Assembly (NCBI GenBank): GCA_964511535.1
Contig: CAZEFW010000124.1
Coordinates: forward strand, 1-28,825
DNA length: 28,825 nt
DNA from: CAZCFB01 sp964511535
GTDB taxonomy: Bacteria > Myxococcota_A > Polyangia > GCA-2747355 > CAZCFB01
Reading direction: 5' to 3'
Part shown: piece after piece, positions 1 to 7,855 of the stretch
Layout of the letters: each line of letters begins with the position of its first letter
Position numbering within the stretch: position 1 is the first letter of the stretch
The notes under the pieces: model-generated
Database searches by the model: none
The model's input: only the letters and a program-made list of their open reading frames with translations
What the model was told of the DNA's origin: nothing
Made by a program: the position numbers and the translations under genes

Positions 1-3000
1 GCAAGGTGGCGCTCAAGGTGCTCAGCCCGGAGATCTTCGGCAGCGCCACGGCGCTTGACGACTTCCTGCGTGAGGCGCGCATCACCGCGCGCTTCAGCCA
101 CCCAAACATCGTGGGCATCTACGCCGTGGGCCGGCACCAGGGCGGGCCGTACATCGCGCTGGAGTACCTGGAAGGGCAGACCCTCAAGGAGCGCATCGCC
201 GCCGGGGCGGTGGGCCCGCGCGAGGCGGCGCGCCTCGGCATCGCCATCACCGGCGCGCTGCAGGAGGCCCACGCCCAGGGGGTGCTGCACCGGGACCTGA
301 AGCCGGCCAACGTGCTGATCCCGCGGGACGGGCGGCTGCGGGTGCTCGACTTCGGGCTGGCCCGGGCCACGCGCAAGGAGCAGCCCGCCCCGGGGGCCAC
401 GGAGCAGGGCACCGCCGGCTCGTCATGGGAGGGGTCGCCGTACTACATGTCCCCCGAGCAGTGGGTCGACGCCGCCGATACGCCGGCCACGGACATCTGG
501 AGCCTCGGGCTGATCCTGCACGAGCTGGCCACGGGGCGGCACCCGCTGGGGGACCGCACCATGAACGAGCTGGTGGCCCAGATGCTCCAGCCGGATCCCG
601 TGCGCCTGGGTGACCTGCCGGCGGAGGTCCCTGCCCCGCTGTGGGAGGTGATCTCCCGCTGCCTGGACAAGGATCCCGCGGGGCGCCCGTCGGCGGCGGA
701 GGTGTCGGAGGCGCTGGAGCAGGTGGCGCTCCGGCGGCGCGGCGGCTGGGACCCGGCCAGGCAGAGCCCCTACCGCGGGCTCCAGCCGTTCAACGAGGAG
801 CACGCCGACCTGTTCTTCGGCCGGGAGGCGGAGGTGGACGCCTTCGTGGAGCGCCTGCGCGACGAGCCGACCATCGCCGTGGTGGGCCCCTCCGGCGCCG
901 GCAAGAGCTCCTTCGTGCGGGGCGGCGTCATCCCGCGGCTGCGCGACCAGGGGGCCTGGGATGTGCTCGCCATCAGGCCAGGCGACCGGCCGTTTCAGGA
1001 GCTGGCGCGGGTGATCACCGGCCTCGACGGCGGCTCCGGCAGCGGCGGGCAGGCCGCCGGCGCGTCCCCCGACCCTGCGGCGCTGGCGCGCCAGCTCAGG
1101 GACTCGCCCGACCGCCTCTCCCTGGAGCTGGGCGTGCTGAGCGAGCGCCGCGGCTGCCACCTGCTGCTGTTGCTGGACCAGACAGAGGAGCTGTTCACGC
1201 TGGTGGAGGACGAGCAGGAGCGCGCCGCCTTCCTGGCCGCCGTGCTGGCGGCGGCGGACGACCCGGAGGAGCCGGTGCGGGTGGTGCTCACGGTGCGCGA
1301 CGACTTCCTCTTCAGGCTTGTGGAGGGCACCGGCAAGCACGCGGCGCTGGACAGCGTGATGATCCTGCGCACCCCCGGCGAGCAGATGCTCCGGCAGGTG
1401 CTGACCCGGCCGCTGTCGGCGGCGGGCTTCCGCTTCGAGGACCCGGCCATGGTGGAGGAGATCATCTCGTCGGTGCGAGGCGAGGTGGCGAGCCTGCCCC
1501 TGCTGGAGTTCGCGGCGCGCCTGCTGTGGGAGCGGCGGGACCAGGCCGCGCGCCTGATCCCGCGGGCGGCGCTGCGCGACATCGGCGGCGTGGCCGGGGC
1601 GCTGGTGAACCACGCCGACGCGGTGCTGGAGGGCCTCGACCGCGACGGGCAGGCGCTGGCGCGGCAGCTGCTCACGCGGCTTGTGACGGCCGAGGGGACG
1701 CGACGCATCCTCGGCCGGGAGCAGGTGCTCGACGGGCTGCCCGGCGAGGCCGGCGAGGTGCTCGACCGGCTGGTGCGCGCGCGGCTGCTCACGGTGCGCC
1801 GGCGCCGAGGCGAGGGGGAGCAGCGCGGGCCCGACCTGGAGCTGGCGCACGAGTCCCTGGTGGCCACCTGGCGGCGGCTGGCGCGGTGGCTGGAGGAGGG
1901 CCGTGAGGACCTGCAGTTCCTGGAGGAGGTGGGCCAGGCCGCGGCGCTGTGGACCCGGCGCGGACGCCGCAGCGAGGAGCTGTGGCGTGGGGACGCCCTG
2001 GGCGAGGCGTCGCGGAAGCTGGCCCGCTGCGGAGACAGGGCGCCGGCGCCGGTGGTCCAGTTCCTCCAGGCCGCCCGGGGGCTGCAGCAGCGCAGGCGGA
2101 GCCGCCGGCGCTGGATCACGGCGGGGGTGATGGCGGCCCTGGCCCTCGTGGCGCTGGTGCTGGCATACCAGGCGCGGGTGGCCGACAGCCAGCGGGCCGA
2201 GGCCCTGCGGCGGCGGGCCGAGGCCCTGCGCGAGGGCGCCCGGGCGGCGCTGTCCCAGGGCAACCTGCTGGAGGCGCGCACCAAGCTGCGCGTGGCCCTG
2301 GAGCAGGAGGACGCCCCGGAGGCCCGCGCGCTGTGGTGGCGCCTGCGGGACGAGCCGCTGGTGTGGAGCAAGGACTTCGGCGCCTTCCTCTACGGGGTGA
2401 CCCATGTGGAGGACGGGCGTGCCCTGGCCGTGGCCAGCCGGGACGGATCGATATACCTGGTGGACACCCGCACCGGGGGTGTGCGGGTGCTGCGCGGCCA
2501 TGACGATCAGGTGTTCTCCATCACCGCGTCGGCCCGGGGCGGATTGCTGGCGTCGGGCAGCTGGAACGGCAAGGTGCTGCTGTGGGACCTGGCCCGGGCG
2601 AAGCGGGTCCGGAGCCTGACCGGCCACGAGTCCGGGGTGTTCGGCGTCTCCTTCAGCCCGGACGGGGAGCGCCTGGCGTCCTCGGCCTGGAAGGGCAAGG
2701 TGCGGCTGTGGGCCACGCGCTCCGGCGAGCAGGTGGGCGAGCTGCCCGGTGATCCGCGCGGCACCCGGGGCGTGCGCTACACCCCCGACGGCGCGCACCT
2801 GCTGACCTGGGGGCTGTCGGGCACGCTTCAGCTGCGCGATGCCACCTCGGGCAAGCTGGCGCGGACCTTCAAGGGACACGAGGCGATGGTGGTGGGCGCC
2901 GCCTTCGACGCCGCGGGCGCGCTGCTGGCCTCCGGGTGCAAGGACGGCACGGTGCGCATCTGGCAGGTGGCCACCGGGCGTCAGCTTCGGGTCATCGACA

Positions 3001-5093
3001 TGCCCGGCAAGTCCTCCACCTACGGGCTGAGCTTCGCCCGGCGGGGCGCGCTGCTGGCCACGGTGGGCAGCGACAAGGTGGTGCGGGTCTGGCGCGTGCG
3101 CAGCGGCGAGCTGGTGCAGCGACTGCCCGGTCACACCTCGGCGACCTACGCCGTCTCGTTCAGCCCGGACGGCGAGCAGCTGGCCAGCGCCGGGAGCGAC
3201 CGGTCGGTGAAGCTGTGGCGCGTGGGCGCCGAGGCCAGCGGCAGGGTGCTCTCGGGGCACGCGGCGGCGGTGGAGGGGGTGCGCTTCAGCCCGGACGGGC
3301 GCCGCCTGGTGTCGGTGAGCAGCGACCAGACGGCGCGGATCTGGGACGTGGGCTCAGGCCGTCAGCTCAGGGTCCTGCGGGGGCACACCGACGGCATCTT
3401 CGGCGCGGCGATATCGCCGGACGGCCGCCTGGTGGCGACGGCCGCGCGGGATCGGTTGGTGCGCCTGTGGGAGCTGGCCAGCGGTCGCGCGGTGCGCACG
3501 CTGCAGGGGCACCGGGACGCGGCCCGCGGCGTGGCCTTCTCCCGGGACGGCAAGACCCTCGTGAGCGGCAGCAGCGACAGGGACCTGCGGGTGTGGGACG
3601 CCGCCTCCGGTCAGACCCTCCGCACGCTCACCGGCCACGGCGACGGGATCCTGGGCATCGCGCTGGACGCCAGCGGCGGACGCGTGGCCAGCGCGGGAGC
3701 CGAAGGGGTGGTGGGCCTGTGGGATCTCGGCGCCGGCGGCGGCTCCCCCCGATGGCTCAAGGGGCACCGCGGCACCGTCGTGGACGTGGCGTTCAGCCCC
3801 GACGGCAAGCTGCTGGCCTCGGGAGGAAACGACAGGACCCTGCGCCTGTGGGACACGGCGTCGGGTGCTCAGGTCCGGGCCATGAAGCCGACCCCGGGGC
3901 GGATCTATTCCGTGGCCTTCAGGCCGGACGGCTCGCAGGTGGCCGCGGCCTGCTCCGACGGCGTGGCGCGCACCTACGTGGTGGCCACGGGGGAGCCTGC
4001 GCTGAGCCTCAGGGGACACACCGACGAGGTGAACAACCTGAGCTACAGCCCCGACGGCAAGCTGCTGGCCACGGGCGGCGACGACGGGACGGTCCGGCTG
4101 TGGGACGCCAGCACTGGCCGCCCACGCTGGTGGGCGCCGCTGCTGCTGCCCGGCGGCGAAAACGGCGTGCCCACCCTGCTGACCCACCTCGGGTGGCAGC
4201 GGCTCGCGGGCGAGGCCGACCAGCCGCCGGCGCAGGACCGGGGCTGGCGACGCGCGGTCCAGCGGGACGCCAGCCGCGCGGTGATCTCGGCGGACGGCCG
4301 GCTGCTCTGTGTCATGGCCGCCGGCGACGCGCTGGAGCTGTGGGATCCCCGCGCCGACCGCCGGCTGGCGCGGCATGTGCTGCAGGGCACGCGGGAGGTG
4401 GCGCCGCTGGGCGATGGGTGCGTGGCGCTGGTCCAGCCGGAGGGGAGCAGCGGGGGAAAGCTGGTGGTGGTCCGGCCCGGCGCGGAGCCCCGGGCGCTCT
4501 CCCTGGCGGGGGACGTGGACGCCCTGGGCGGAGGCGGCGGTGAGCTGCTCGTGGCCGCGGGGGGCAAGCTGGAGGTCCTCGACGCCGGTGGATCCACCAG
4601 GCGCCAGCGCTCGGTGGATCCCGGGGTGACCGCCCTGGCGCGTGCGGCGGCAGGGAGCGATGGCGGCGGCCTGTTCGTGGTGGGCTACGGCAACGGGAGC
4701 ATGGAGCTGCTGCCGGCGGATCCGGCCCGGCCAGCGCCCGGCTACTCCTTCGAGCAGGTCCCGTCCAGCCCGGTGATGGCCATCGCACGCGGCCCCATGC
4801 GCACCGTGGTGGCGGGCTTCGCCAGCGGCGTGGTGGGCATCTGGAACCAGGACGACGGCAAGCGGCTGGAGTTTGCCCGGCTCCACGGCCCGGTGACGCG
4901 CCTGCTGCTGAGCGGCCGGCGGCTGTACGCGGTGAGCGACCTGGGCCAGCACCTGAGCTGGGACCTCGGGGTGTTCCACGGAAGCCGCTGCGAGGTGCTC
5001 CGGGAGGTGTGGAAGCGGGTGCCGGCGCGCTGGCAGTCGGGCCGGCCCCTGGCCAGCCCCGCCCCGGCGGACCACGCCTGCGCCGCGCCATGA
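1..5093 (+). CDS. Ser/Thr protein kinase - nSTAND ATPase - WD40 repeat protein (5' truncated)
   Basis: The frame is open to the window edge, so the glycine-rich loop is missing; the first visible motif is VALK, containing the kinase beta3 lysine. Numbering from the GTG at position 6, HRDLKPAN lies at 95-102, DFG at 115-117 and SPE (APE equivalent) at 149-151, so the kinase looks catalytically competent. Next comes the nSTAND entry motif PYRGLQPF (about 255-262) with FFGRE, a Walker A GPSGAGKSS at 294-302 and a Walker B LLLLLDQ at 386-392. A basic stretch followed by one hydrophobic helix near 703-722 predicts a membrane anchor. About 13-14 WD40 repeats fill 780-1380, consistent with two seven-bladed propellers, followed by degenerate repeats to the C-terminus. 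By family, such proteins are membrane-linked signalling hubs: the kinase phosphorylates Ser/Thr, STAND acts as an ATP-driven switch and WD40 senses partners. The stimulus is unknown. Confidence 0.95.
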   Translation, partial: KVALKVLSPEIFGSATALDDFLREARITARFSHPNIVGIYAVGRHQGGPYIALEYLEGQTLKERIAAGAVGPREAARLGIAITGALQEAHAQGVLHRDLKPANVLIPRDGRLRVLDFGLARATRKEQPAPGATEQGTAGSSWEGSPYYMSPEQWVDAADTPATDIWSLGLILHELATGRHPLGDRTMNELVAQMLQPDPVRLGDLPAEVPAPLWEVISRCLDKDPAGRPSAAEVSEALEQVALRRRGGWDPARQSPYRGLQPFNEEHADLFFGREAEVDAFVERLRDEPTIAVVGPSGAGKSSFVRGGVIPRLRDQGAWDVLAIRPGDRPFQELARVITGLDGGSGSGGQAAGASPDPAALARQLRDSPDRLSLELGVLSERRGCHLLLLLDQTEELFTLVEDEQERAAFLAAVLAAADDPEEPVRVVLTVRDDFLFRLVEGTGKHAALDSVMILRTPGEQMLRQVLTRPLSAAGFRFEDPAMVEEIISSVRGEVASLPLLEFAARLLWERRDQAARLIPRAALRDIGGVAGALVNHADAVLEGLDRDGQALARQLLTRLVTAEGTRRILGREQVLDGLPGEAGEVLDRLVRARLLTVRRRRGEGEQRGPDLELAHESLVATWRRLARWLEEGREDLQFLEEVGQAAALWTRRGRRSEELWRGDALGEASRKLARCGDRAPAPVVQFLQAARGLQQRRRSRRRWITAGVMAALALVALVLAYQARVADSQRAEALRRRAEALREGARAALSQGNLLEARTKLRVALEQEDAPEARALWWRLRDEPLVWSKDFGAFLYGVTHVEDGRALAVASRDGSIYLVDTRTGGVRVLRGHDDQVFSITASARGGLLASGSWNGKVLLWDLARAKRVRSLTGHESGVFGVSFSPDGERLASSAWKGKVRLWATRSGEQVGELPGDPRGTRGVRYTPDGAHLLTWGLSGTLQLRDATSGKLARTFKGHEAMVVGAAFDAAGALLASGCKDGTVRIWQVATGRQLRVIDMPGKSSTYGLSFARRGALLATVGSDKVVRVWRVRSGELVQRLPGHTSATYAVSFSPDGEQLASAGSDRSVKLWRVGAEASGRVLSGHAAAVEGVRFSPDGRRLVSVSSDQTARIWDVGSGRQLRVLRGHTDGIFGAAISPDGRLVATAARDRLVRLWELASGRAVRTLQGHRDAARGVAFSRDGKTLVSGSSDRDLRVWDAASGQTLRTLTGHGDGILGIALDASGGRVASAGAEGVVGLWDLGAGGGSPRWLKGHRGTVVDVAFSPDGKLLASGGNDRTLRLWDTASGAQVRAMKPTPGRIYSVAFRPDGSQVAAACSDGVARTYVVATGEPALSLRGHTDEVNNLSYSPDGKLLATGGDDGTVRLWDASTGRPRWWAPLLLPGGENGVPTLLTHLGWQRLAGEADQPPAQDRGWRRAVQRDASRAVISADGRLLCVMAAGDALELWDPRADRRLARHVLQGTREVAPLGDGCVALVQPEGSSGGKLVVVRPGAEPRALSLAGDVDALGGGGGELLVAAGGKLEVLDAGGSTRRQRSVDPGVTALARAAAGSDGGGLFVVGYGNGSMELLPADPARPAPGYSFEQVPSSPVMAIARGPMRTVVAGFASGVVGIWNQDDGKRLEFARLHGPVTRLLLSGRRLYAVSDLGQHLSWDLGVFHGSRCEVLREVWKRVPARWQSGRPLASPAPADHACAAP

Positions 5094-5139
5094 GGCCAAA
5101 GCGGCTGGTCCAGCAGCCACCCTGCCCGCGGTGTAGCCC

Positions 5140-5155
5140 TTCCAACCTGTTGGAA
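5140..5155. promoter_or_regulatory. Perfect 7-bp inverted repeat, operator- or terminator-like
   Basis: TTCCAAC-CT-GTTGGAA is a perfect inverted repeat with a 2-base centre. It lies in the 120-base gap between the kinase stop (5093) and the hydrolase start (5214). No T-run follows, and the short centre fits a dimeric regulator site better than an RNA terminator loop. Function is inferred. Confidence 0.35.
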
Positions 5156-5213
5156 TGATTCGCGCGAGGATCCCGGACGAGGTGGATCGGGATTTGCACT
5201 CTATCTATGCATC

Positions 5214-7034
5214 ATGAGCACGGCCCCCATTATTCGAACCGTCGCCCGCTGGATCCTGGCCGCGTTTGTCGTCCTGGCCGCCTGGCACTCCGATGTCCGG
5301 GCCGAGCGCCCGGTGCCCATGGCCAAGCAGGCCACCGCCAAGCCGCGGCTGGCCCTGCGGATATTTCCTGCGCGGCTGCGCCCCCACGGCAATGCCTCGG
5401 CGAAGGTGACGCGCCCCACCCGCAAGCTGTCCACCCGCCACGTGGCGCTGGTGGAGCGGCGGGCCACGCGCCTGCTGGCCGATGCCGAGGCGCTGGTGCG
5501 CCAGGCGCACAAGCCCGGAACCACCACCGCCCGCCGCACCGCCCTGCTGGCCCGCGCGCGCAAGCAGTACGCCGCCTGGGAAAAGAGCGTGGGCATGCTG
5601 GTGGGAGCCAGGGCGTTTTCGAGCCCGGCTTACCAGCAGTGGGTGACCAAGACCTGGGAGGCCTCCCTGGTCCAGTCCCACGCGGCGCTGCGCCACCAGA
5701 ACCCCGGCGTGGATCCGGCGAGGGTCAGCGCCGGGGGTGGCAAGCAGGGCGCCATGGCCGCCATGATCAAGCAGCTGCACGGGCTGCCGGCCCGGCAGAT
5801 GAAACGGGCCGTTGACCAGGCCTGGCGCGGCCTGTACGGCGGCGCGCGGCTGCAGGGCGAGCAGAACCTGCTGGCCCGCAACCCCCTGGCCCTGCTGCCG
5901 CACCAGCTGGCCGCGGCGGCTGCGCCCGCGCCCGTGGCCACCGTGGCCTACAAGCCGCCGCGCAACCCGCTGTCGCCGAAGACCTGGCGGCGGCGCACCT
6001 ACCAGATCCGCAAGGACATCGCCTTCGTCTGGGCCCCCGGCGTGGCCCGGACCTACACCGAGTTCGAGACGCAGAAAAAGACCCTGCTGGAAAACGGCGT
6101 GCTGGCGCTGCACGCGAAGACCGGCTCGTGGAAGAACCCGTTCGCCAACGCCTACGACCTGGCCGAGGCCATCAACAAGGCGCGCAAGGCCACCGGCAAC
6201 CCCAACGTCAAGGTGGTGCTGGTGGGCTACAGCCAGGGCAACAGCAACACCTACGCGTTCATGCAGAGCACCGGGCGCAACCCGAAGGAGCGCGCCATGT
6301 TCGCCGAGCTGCGCAAGAACGTGGTGCACATCCACGATCTCAACAGCGCGGCCCGGGGCACGCCCGTGGCCGACCTCGGGGTCAACATGGTCAAGATCCT
6401 CACCGGCCGCGGCGGGGACATCAAGGACGCGGACGCCACGCTCAAGCGCGCGGGGCAGTTCTTCGACGTGCGCTCCAACCGGGTCAAGCGCACCGTGGCG
6501 TCGTGGGTGATGAAGAACCGTGGCGTCATCGGCAAGGGCATCCGCAAGCTGGCTGGGCGCGGCGGCGGCACCGGGCGCCTGGCGCGCTTCCGCGCCGGGG
6601 TGGCCAACTCCATCCACAACATGCTGGTGGGCAGCCTGGAGTCGCTGTCGACCAGGCGCGGCAAGGAGCTGATGACCAGCCGGCGCCTGCAGCGCACCAT
6701 GCGCGACCTGCCGGTGATCAACACCGTGGGCGCGGTGCCCAGGTCACGCCCGGAGCTGGTGCCCTCCGAGGAGCCGCTGGACCAGCGGCCTGGGTGGAAG
6801 TACATGCTCGGCAAGGGGCTGACCAACGACTACCAGGTGCCCGAGGCGCACCAGAAGCTCAAGCCCGTGCTCAAGGGCGCGGTGGACCTGCCGACCCAGG
6901 CCATCGGCCACTGGGGCATCACCGGCGTGCCGATCAAGGGCGTGCACGGGCGCAGCCACTACAACCAGTTCTCGCCGGAGCTGCACACCCTGACCATGCT
7001 GCAGATGGTGCAGCGGCTGGGGCTGGCGCGGTGA
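5214..7034 (+). CDS. Secreted alpha/beta-hydrolase-like (lipase/esterase-type) protein
   Basis: A 606-residue protein with an N-terminal signal peptide: Arg9 and Arg12, a hydrophobic core at about 13-24, and a likely cleavage after VRA near residue 30. Residues 35-250 are Ala/Arg-rich and helical. The second half contains VVLVGYSQGNS with the nucleophile-elbow motif G-Y-S-Q-G at 338-342, preceded by a helix-rich AYDLAEAINKA stretch as in alpha/beta hydrolases. Candidate catalytic histidines are His578 and His582 in GVHGRSHYNQ near the C-terminus; a candidate acid is Asp375 or Asp387, which I cannot assign. It is probably periplasmic or secreted, acting on an ester or lipid. Substrate is unknown. 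The ATG at 5214 is chosen because it gives an intact signal peptide; no clear Shine-Dalgarno sequence precedes it. The gene appears monocistronic. Confidence 0.75.
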   Translation: MSTAPIIRTVARWILAAFVVLAAWHSDVRAERPVPMAKQATAKPRLALRIFPARLRPHGNASAKVTRPTRKLSTRHVALVERRATRLLADAEALVRQAHKPGTTTARRTALLARARKQYAAWEKSVGMLVGARAFSSPAYQQWVTKTWEASLVQSHAALRHQNPGVDPARVSAGGGKQGAMAAMIKQLHGLPARQMKRAVDQAWRGLYGGARLQGEQNLLARNPLALLPHQLAAAAAPAPVATVAYKPPRNPLSPKTWRRRTYQIRKDIAFVWAPGVARTYTEFETQKKTLLENGVLALHAKTGSWKNPFANAYDLAEAINKARKATGNPNVKVVLVGYSQGNSNTYAFMQSTGRNPKERAMFAELRKNVVHIHDLNSAARGTPVADLGVNMVKILTGRGGDIKDADATLKRAGQFFDVRSNRVKRTVASWVMKNRGVIGKGIRKLAGRGGGTGRLARFRAGVANSIHNMLVGSLESLSTRRGKELMTSRRLQRTMRDLPVINTVGAVPRSRPELVPSEEPLDQRPGWKYMLGKGLTNDYQVPEAHQKLKPVLKGAVDLPTQAIGHWGITGVPIKGVHGRSHYNQFSPELHTLTMLQMVQRLGLAR

Positions 7035-7053
7035 CGCCGGCCTGCGGCCGGCG
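7035..7053. terminator. GC-rich hairpin immediately after the hydrolase stop codon
   Basis: CGCCGGCC-TGC-GGCCGGCG forms a perfect 8-bp stem with a 3-base loop and begins at the first base after the TGA at 7032-7034. No T-tract follows (an A-rich octamer array does instead), so it is a stable 3' hairpin or non-canonical terminator rather than a textbook intrinsic terminator. Confidence 0.5.
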
Positions 7054-7090
7054 AATGACAAAATGACGAAATGACAAAATGACAAAATGG
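7053..7090 (+). repeat. Octamer tandem array (AAATGACA), 4.75 units
   Basis: Period-8 units read GAATGACA, AAATGACG, AAATGACA, AAATGACA, AAATGG. Each full unit contains the overlapping start/stop tetranucleotide ATGA. The array lies between two GC-rich hairpins, downstream of the hydrolase gene and in its sense orientation. The same core occurs at 16283-16330, 16396-16443 and 19601-19670. Confidence 0.85.
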
Positions 7091-7091
7091 G

Positions 7092-7109
7092 CCGGCCGCG
7101 GCTGGCCGG
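7092..7109. terminator. Second GC-rich hairpin in the convergent gap
   Basis: CCGGCC-GCGGCT-GGCCGG is a 6-bp stem with a 6-base loop, lying 21 bases before the stop codon of the convergent coiled-coil gene (7131). With the hairpin at 7035-7053 it brackets the octamer array. It may act as a 3' end structure for either convergent transcript. Confidence 0.35.
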
Positions 7110-7130
7110 TGTTCTAGAGGAGGCACCCCA

Positions 7131-7634
7131 CTAGTCTTCTTCCTTTTCGGATGCCTCTCCGGCCTCGGCCAGGATCTCCTCGACAGTGACCACGTTGGTG
7201 CCCGGCTGGTCCGGGTCCTGGGCCAGCATGCTGCTTTGAAACTCGGTGGTGGGCAGGTCGCCCAGGGGCCCGTCGTCCCGGTCGTCGAGGTCGGGCGGCG
7301 GCACCTCGGCCCGGGTGTCGTTGCCGTGCAGGGCCTGCTCCCGCAGGCGGGCCGCGCGCACCTCGCTGCGCCGGGCCAGCAGCTGGGCGGCAACCTCGGC
7401 GTCCAGCTGCTCCAGCGTGAGCCCGTCCATGTCCTTGACCGTCTCGTCCAGCATGCCCGACGGGGCGGCGCCCAGGGGCGGGCCATCATCCGTAGGGTGC
7501 TGCTGCGCCTCCGGCTCGGCCCGCAGCCGCTGGAGGGTCTCCCGCAGCTGCAGGTTCTCCTCTTCGGCCGCCTCCAGCGCGGCCTGCAAGCGCTCAACCT
7601 CGGCGAGCAATGACTGGTGGTCCTGTTCACTCAT
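7131..7634 (-). CDS. Small acidic coiled-coil protein of unknown function
   Basis: A 167-residue protein with no signal peptide or membrane segment. Residues 5-42 show a heptad-like pattern (LLAEVERLQAALEAAEEENL and on), predicting a coiled coil. A low-complexity Asp/Glu/Pro-rich middle and an acidic tail rich in Glu and Asp follow. Thus it is probably cytoplasmic and oligomeric, perhaps an adaptor. The ATG at 7634 is supported by a GGGAGG Shine-Dalgarno sequence about 8 bases upstream. It is transcribed convergently with the hydrolase gene and divergently from the FGE-like lipoprotein. I do not recognise the family. Confidence 0.75.
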   Translation of the reverse strand: MSEQDHQSLLAEVERLQAALEAAEEENLQLRETLQRLRAEPEAQQHPTDDGPPLGAAPSGMLDETVKDMDGLTLEQLDAEVAAQLLARRSEVRAARLREQALHGNDTRAEVPPPDLDDRDDGPLGDLPTTEFQSSMLAQDPDQPGTNVVTVEEILAEAGEASEKEED

Positions 7635-7661
7635 CGTTCAAACCTCCCTCCCGGGGGCGTG

Positions 7662-7677
7662 GTGGCCATTATGCCAC
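7662..7677. promoter_or_regulatory. Inverted repeat in the divergent promoter region
   Basis: GTGGC-CATTAT-GCCAC, flanked by C/G runs that extend the partial symmetry, lies 28 bases upstream of the coiled-coil gene start. The 221-base gap 7635-7855 must carry both divergent promoters. Farther right, an AT-rich TATATA near 7773-7778 could be a -10 element for the plus-strand lipoprotein gene, but no good -35 is visible. Confidence 0.25.
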
Positions 7678-7855
7678 ACCCCCGCCTGTCCGGCCGTGGA
7701 TCGAATGTCGTGAACATTCTGGCGGGGCAAGGCGACCAAGTCCTGTATCTACCGGGGACCGGACGGTTGAAATATATAGCGAAGCTGTCAACCTCTTGTG
7801 AGCGGGTCAAGTCGGGACCGGAAACAGCAGGCATGATCAGCGGAGGGGACCAGGC

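Noticed and set aside
423..3260. Very long open frame on the minus strand opposite the kinase/WD40 gene
   Set aside because: It mirrors the plus-strand codon structure of a clear multidomain protein; its translation is Pro/His/Arg/Gln-rich with no recognisable domain, a typical GC-rich shadow.
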